NCBI GenBank assembly: GCA_944388385.1
Contig: CALXIO010000016.1
Coordinates: 1-54,902, forward strand
Length of the DNA: 54,902 nucleotides
Origin: an uncultured Ruminiclostridium sp.
GTDB lineage: Bacteria > Bacillota > Clostridia > Oscillospirales > Ruminococcaceae
Reading direction: 5' to 3'
The translations under genes and the position numbers were made by a program. This document shows positions 53,244 through 54,902 of this stretch, in pieces. Positions within the stretch are counted from its first letter, which is position 1, and each line of letters opens with the position of its first letter. The notes under the pieces are model-generated. The model searched no databases, was not told the DNA's origin, and worked only from the letters and a program-made list of their open reading frames with translations.

Positions 53244-53273
53244 TATATATTCCTGCTGAAAATATGATGTCAA
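53244..53273 (-). promoter_or_regulatory. Promoter of the AgrCA-like operon
   Basis: Minus-strand TTGACA (53268-53273), 18-base spacer, TATATA (53244-53249). A stretch of about 50 bases separates it from the plus-strand hairpin at 53322-53351. Confidence 0.6.
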
Positions 53274-53321
53274 TAGGTTTTTATAAATTTTTTTCTCCCG
53301 TTCACGCTTGATTTTCGCCCA

Positions 53322-53357
53322 CTGTTCAATTATCTATTGATGATTGAACAGCTTTTT
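53322..53357 (+). terminator. Hairpin with T run upstream of the mini-ORF
   Basis: Thirteen-base stem: CTGTTCAAT (53322-53330) with ATTGAACAG (53343-53351), inner TATC/GATG, loop TATT, then seven T. It has the shape of a plus-strand terminator, although no plus-strand gene lies upstream. A possible promoter, TTGATG-16-TATACT (53337-53364), overlaps its right arm. Confidence 0.7.
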
Positions 53358-53398
53358 TTATACTCCTCAATGAAATCTGAAAGCGAGGAGGGATATAT

Positions 53399-53434
53399 AT
53401 GTGGCGTTACATCTGGCAGATTATTTTCGGTTAA
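53399..53434 (+). CDS. Candidate 11-residue peptide ORF
   Basis: ATG at 53399 preceded by GAGGAGGGATATAT, one of the strongest ribosome sites in the window. It encodes MWRYIWQIIFG and stops with TAA at 53432. The peptide is hydrophobic with two Trp and one Arg. It lies between the AgrCA-like operon and a small GyrI-like gene, 18 bases before the latter. It could be a regulatory leader peptide, a signalling or toxin-like peptide, or a chance ORF with a site that serves the next gene. Confidence 0.4.
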   Translation: MWRYIWQIIFG

Positions 53435-53452
53435 GGAAAGGTTAGATTTAGG

Positions 53453-53908
53453 ATGGAGATTTTAGAAAAACAATATCTTTCGGTTGAATCTTTGCTTTCA
53501 TTCAAAACAAGAACAACTTACCGCAAATTATATTCGCTTATGGCACATCTTGATGACAGCTTGTCCATGCTGGGATTAAAAAAAACAGGGAGTACAATTT
53601 TCACATTGACTGAAAATCAAACCGTTTCAAACGAACCCATACTTGATGTGGAAATTATGATACCTGTTAATGAGCAATTCAAAAGCAATGAGTATTATGT
53701 GTACAAGCCAAAAATACGGCTTACAAATGCGCTGAGGGGCAGATGTTCTTATGATTATAACGATTTGAATGAAGCAAGAAAGGAAATGCAGCACTACATT
53801 AACAGAAACTCTCATATACCTCTTACACCTTATTTTTATAAGTTGACAGAGGATAATGGTATTGATGAAGTTGATATATATGTAAGCGTAAACGAAAATA
53901 TTGTTTAA
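53453..53908 (+). CDS. Small protein resembling a GyrI-like effector-binding domain
   Basis: 151 residues, no signal peptide or membrane helix. A helical opening (SFKTRTTYRKLYSLMAHLDDSL) is followed by DVEIMIPVNEQF, a central strand-helix part and LTPYFYKLTEDNGIDEVDIYVSVNENI. That order (V-E-I-x-x-P-V, late tyrosine, final I-x-V-x-V strand) is like the GyrI/AraC effector-binding fold, but similarity is weak and I would not claim it. ATG at 53453 has only a distant AAGGAAAGG, so translation may depend on the upstream mini-ORF. Terminated at 53913-53941. Confidence 0.65.
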   Translation: MEILEKQYLSVESLLSFKTRTTYRKLYSLMAHLDDSLSMLGLKKTGSTIFTLTENQTVSNEPILDVEIMIPVNEQFKSNEYYVYKPKIRLTNALRGRCSYDYNDLNEARKEMQHYINRNSHIPLTPYFYKLTEDNGIDEVDIYVSVNENIV

Positions 53909-53912
53909 GCAG

Positions 53913-53941
53913 AAGCGAGTGAGAAATCACTCGCTTTTTCC
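53913..53941 (+). terminator. Terminator after the GyrI-like gene
   Basis: AAGCGAGTGA / TCACTCGCTT with a GAAA tetraloop, then TTTC. Confidence 0.9.
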
Positions 53942-53979
53942 CGCTTATGCCAAATTTACACCCGTTCTTCCGTTATCCA

Positions 53980-54008
53980 TTGTATTTTTAGCTCGAATTA
54001 TGTATTAT
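53980..54008 (+). promoter_or_regulatory. SigA-type promoter of the large secreted protein gene
   Basis: TTGTAT (53980-53985), 17-base spacer, TATTAT (54003-54008). The transcript would start near the inverted repeat at 54015-54040. Confidence 0.6.
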
Positions 54009-54014
54009 TTCCGT

Positions 54015-54040
54015 GAGAACGGTCTGTTATATCTGTTCTC
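54015..54040. repeat. Inverted repeat at the predicted transcript start of the secreted gene
   Basis: GAGAACGG (54015-54022) and CTGTTCTC (54033-54040) pair at seven of eight positions around TCTGTTATAT. It may be a 5' stabilising hairpin or an operator. Confidence 0.45.
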
Positions 54041-54087
54041 GGAAAATATATTAACAGCAATCTTATGATTGCAGAAATGGAGGAAAA

Positions 54088-54902
54088 ATGAATAACAGAC
54101 TTGTTCAGAAATCAAAAAGGCTTTTGTCAGGCTTTGTTGCTACAGTGATAGCGGTTTCAATGCTTCCAACGCTCCCTGCAATGGCGGAGGAAACTACGGA
54201 TAAATATCCGTATACCTTCTTTGCATCTTCAAGCGAAGAAGGAGCAATTACTGTTAATGCAGGAAATTTCTGCGTGAACGGTAATGTTGCAACCAACGGC
54301 ACGATTGTGTCAAGCGGTAATATGAACATCAATGGCATAAAGACCGAAAACGCAAATGAATCAATGATTTTCATCTTTGACAAGATTGATTCGCAGTATT
54401 TTTCGACAAACGATGTTGAAGAATTCACAGAGGATTATACTCTTGAAGAAATCAACATCAACATTAACACGCCGACAGAGGTAATGGGCGAAACTACCCT
54501 TACAGGTAACATTAACATCAACACAGCACTTAAATCACTTGAAGATGTAAATCTGTACGGCGAGGTTAAAAATACCAATGATTCTGTTATCTTCTCTAAG
54601 TACGGTGATATCACCATCGACAGTCAGAATGTAAACCTCAACGGCTTGGTGTACGCACCATCCGGCGATGTAGAGGTTACTGCACAGAACCTCAATCTCA
54701 ACAATGTTGTGATTATTGCTGATACCATTACCCTTAATTGTCCTAATGTTAATGCGAACTACAGCGGTAATGCCGCAGAATTTGTTGGTACTGTTTCAGA
54801 GCCTTTGGATATTCCTGTTGATGAATGGCAGTATATGAAAGATGAAAACGAGAACGGTCTGCCGGATTTCTTTGAGGATTTTGATAACTGGTCGAAGCTT
54901 GC
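54088..54902 (+). CDS. Large secreted Asn-rich surface protein, N-terminal part (runs off the window)
   Basis: Open frame of 271 codons to the end of the window, with RBS ATGGAGGAAAA seven bases before ATG 54088. The signal peptide is KRLLSGFVATVIAVSMLPTLPAMAEE. The mature part has alternating hydrophobic/Asn motifs (ITVNAGNFCVNGNV, NMNINGI, INININTPTEV, NININTAL, VNLNGLVYAPSGDVEV, LNLNNVVI, TITLNCPNVNANYSG) suggesting a parallel beta-helix or bactofilin-like stack. It then reads DENENGLPDFFEDF, a Ca-binding-like motif frequent in Clostridial surface proteins. Function likely adhesion or surface display; the rest is outside the window. Confidence 0.8.
   Translation, partial: MNNRLVQKSKRLLSGFVATVIAVSMLPTLPAMAEETTDKYPYTFFASSSEEGAITVNAGNFCVNGNVATNGTIVSSGNMNINGIKTENANESMIFIFDKIDSQYFSTNDVEEFTEDYTLEEINININTPTEVMGETTLTGNININTALKSLEDVNLYGEVKNTNDSVIFSKYGDITIDSQNVNLNGLVYAPSGDVEVTAQNLNLNNVVIIADTITLNCPNVNANYSGNAAEFVGTVSEPLDIPVDEWQYMKDENENGLPDFFEDFDNWSKL

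Noticed and set aside
53370..53465. 31-residue ORF starting MKSESEEGYICG overlapping the mini-ORF
   Set aside because: No ribosome site before its ATG, whereas the strong site serves the 53399 ATG in another frame.
1..54902. CRISPR arrays, prophage or insertion sequence genes
   Set aside because: No spaced direct repeats, transposase, integrase or phage structural genes were seen.

Overview
The window looks like chromosome from an anaerobic, spore-forming gut Clostridia of the Ruminococcus/Oscillospiraceae type. This rests on low-to-moderate GC, strong Shine-Dalgarno sites, two T-box leaders (trp and proS), a SpoIVB sporulation protease, plant arabinan/arabinoside hydrolases (GH127, GH51), DUF1540 and DUF6171 small Cys proteins, and secreted proteins with Thr-rich linkers. 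The genus is inferred from gene content, not computed.

Layout. 1-4.9 kb (minus): trpE-G-D-C-F-(B), with a Trp T-box leader and a consensus promoter. 4.9-8.6 kb (minus): a heterodimeric ABC exporter. 8.7-10.2 kb (plus): tyrA and a small membrane protein. 10.2-14.9 kb: an AraC regulator facing GH127 beta-L-arabinofuranosidase, then GH51 alpha-L-arabinofuranosidase and DUF6171. 14.9-16.9 kb (plus): an attenuator-like leader, a PNPOx-like flavoprotein and a MATE pump. 16.9-19.2 kb (minus): a DUF1540 protein, a HAD phosphatase, uridine phosphorylase and a membrane protein. 19.2-20.9 kb: spoIVB and a convergent YkgJ-type Cys-cluster protein. 20.9-30.6 kb (plus): two MoxR-DUF58-membrane protein modules separated by a DHH phosphoesterase; the first module ends in a large membrane transglutaminase. 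30.6-36.3 kb (minus): a heptad-repeat secreted protein, an MMPL exporter, an HdeD-like protein, and behind a terminator a TetR regulator. 36.3-38.6 kb (minus): araD and an FGGY kinase. 38.8-40.8 kb (minus): proS with a Pro T-box. 40.8-43.4 kb (minus): a DUF2079 membrane protein and an SDR. 43.5-45.5 kb (plus): glmS. 45.5-46.1 kb (minus): tRNA-Thr(GGU) and an MntR-like regulator. 46.2-48.7 kb: a C39-like protein, then a DUF1893/aldo-keto reductase fusion and an ECF S component.

From about 48.7 kb the content changes. There is a small secreted protein with a Cna-B/SpaA-like end, a lipoprotein with an SH3-like domain broken by a frameshift, a second frameshifted remnant, an orphan AgrC/AgrA-like two-component system with no agrB or agrD nearby, an 11-codon ORF with a strong ribosome site, a small GyrI-like protein, and the start of a large Asn-rich secreted protein that runs off the end. 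This block reads as a surface-protein island under cell-density-type control, partly decayed.

How the genes connect: trp and tyrA cover aromatic amino acids under tRNA sensing. GH127 and GH51 release L-arabinose, which would enter the pentose phosphate pathway through the ribulokinase-like kinase and AraD after an isomerase not seen here. The MoxR/DUF58/transglutaminase modules, the MMPL/heptad-repeat pair and the agr-like block all point to envelope functions. The best candidates for undescribed biology are the 53.3-54.1 kb mini-ORF/regulatory region, the unidentified leader before the PNPOx-MATE pair, the DUF1893-reductase fusion, and the paired MoxR modules.
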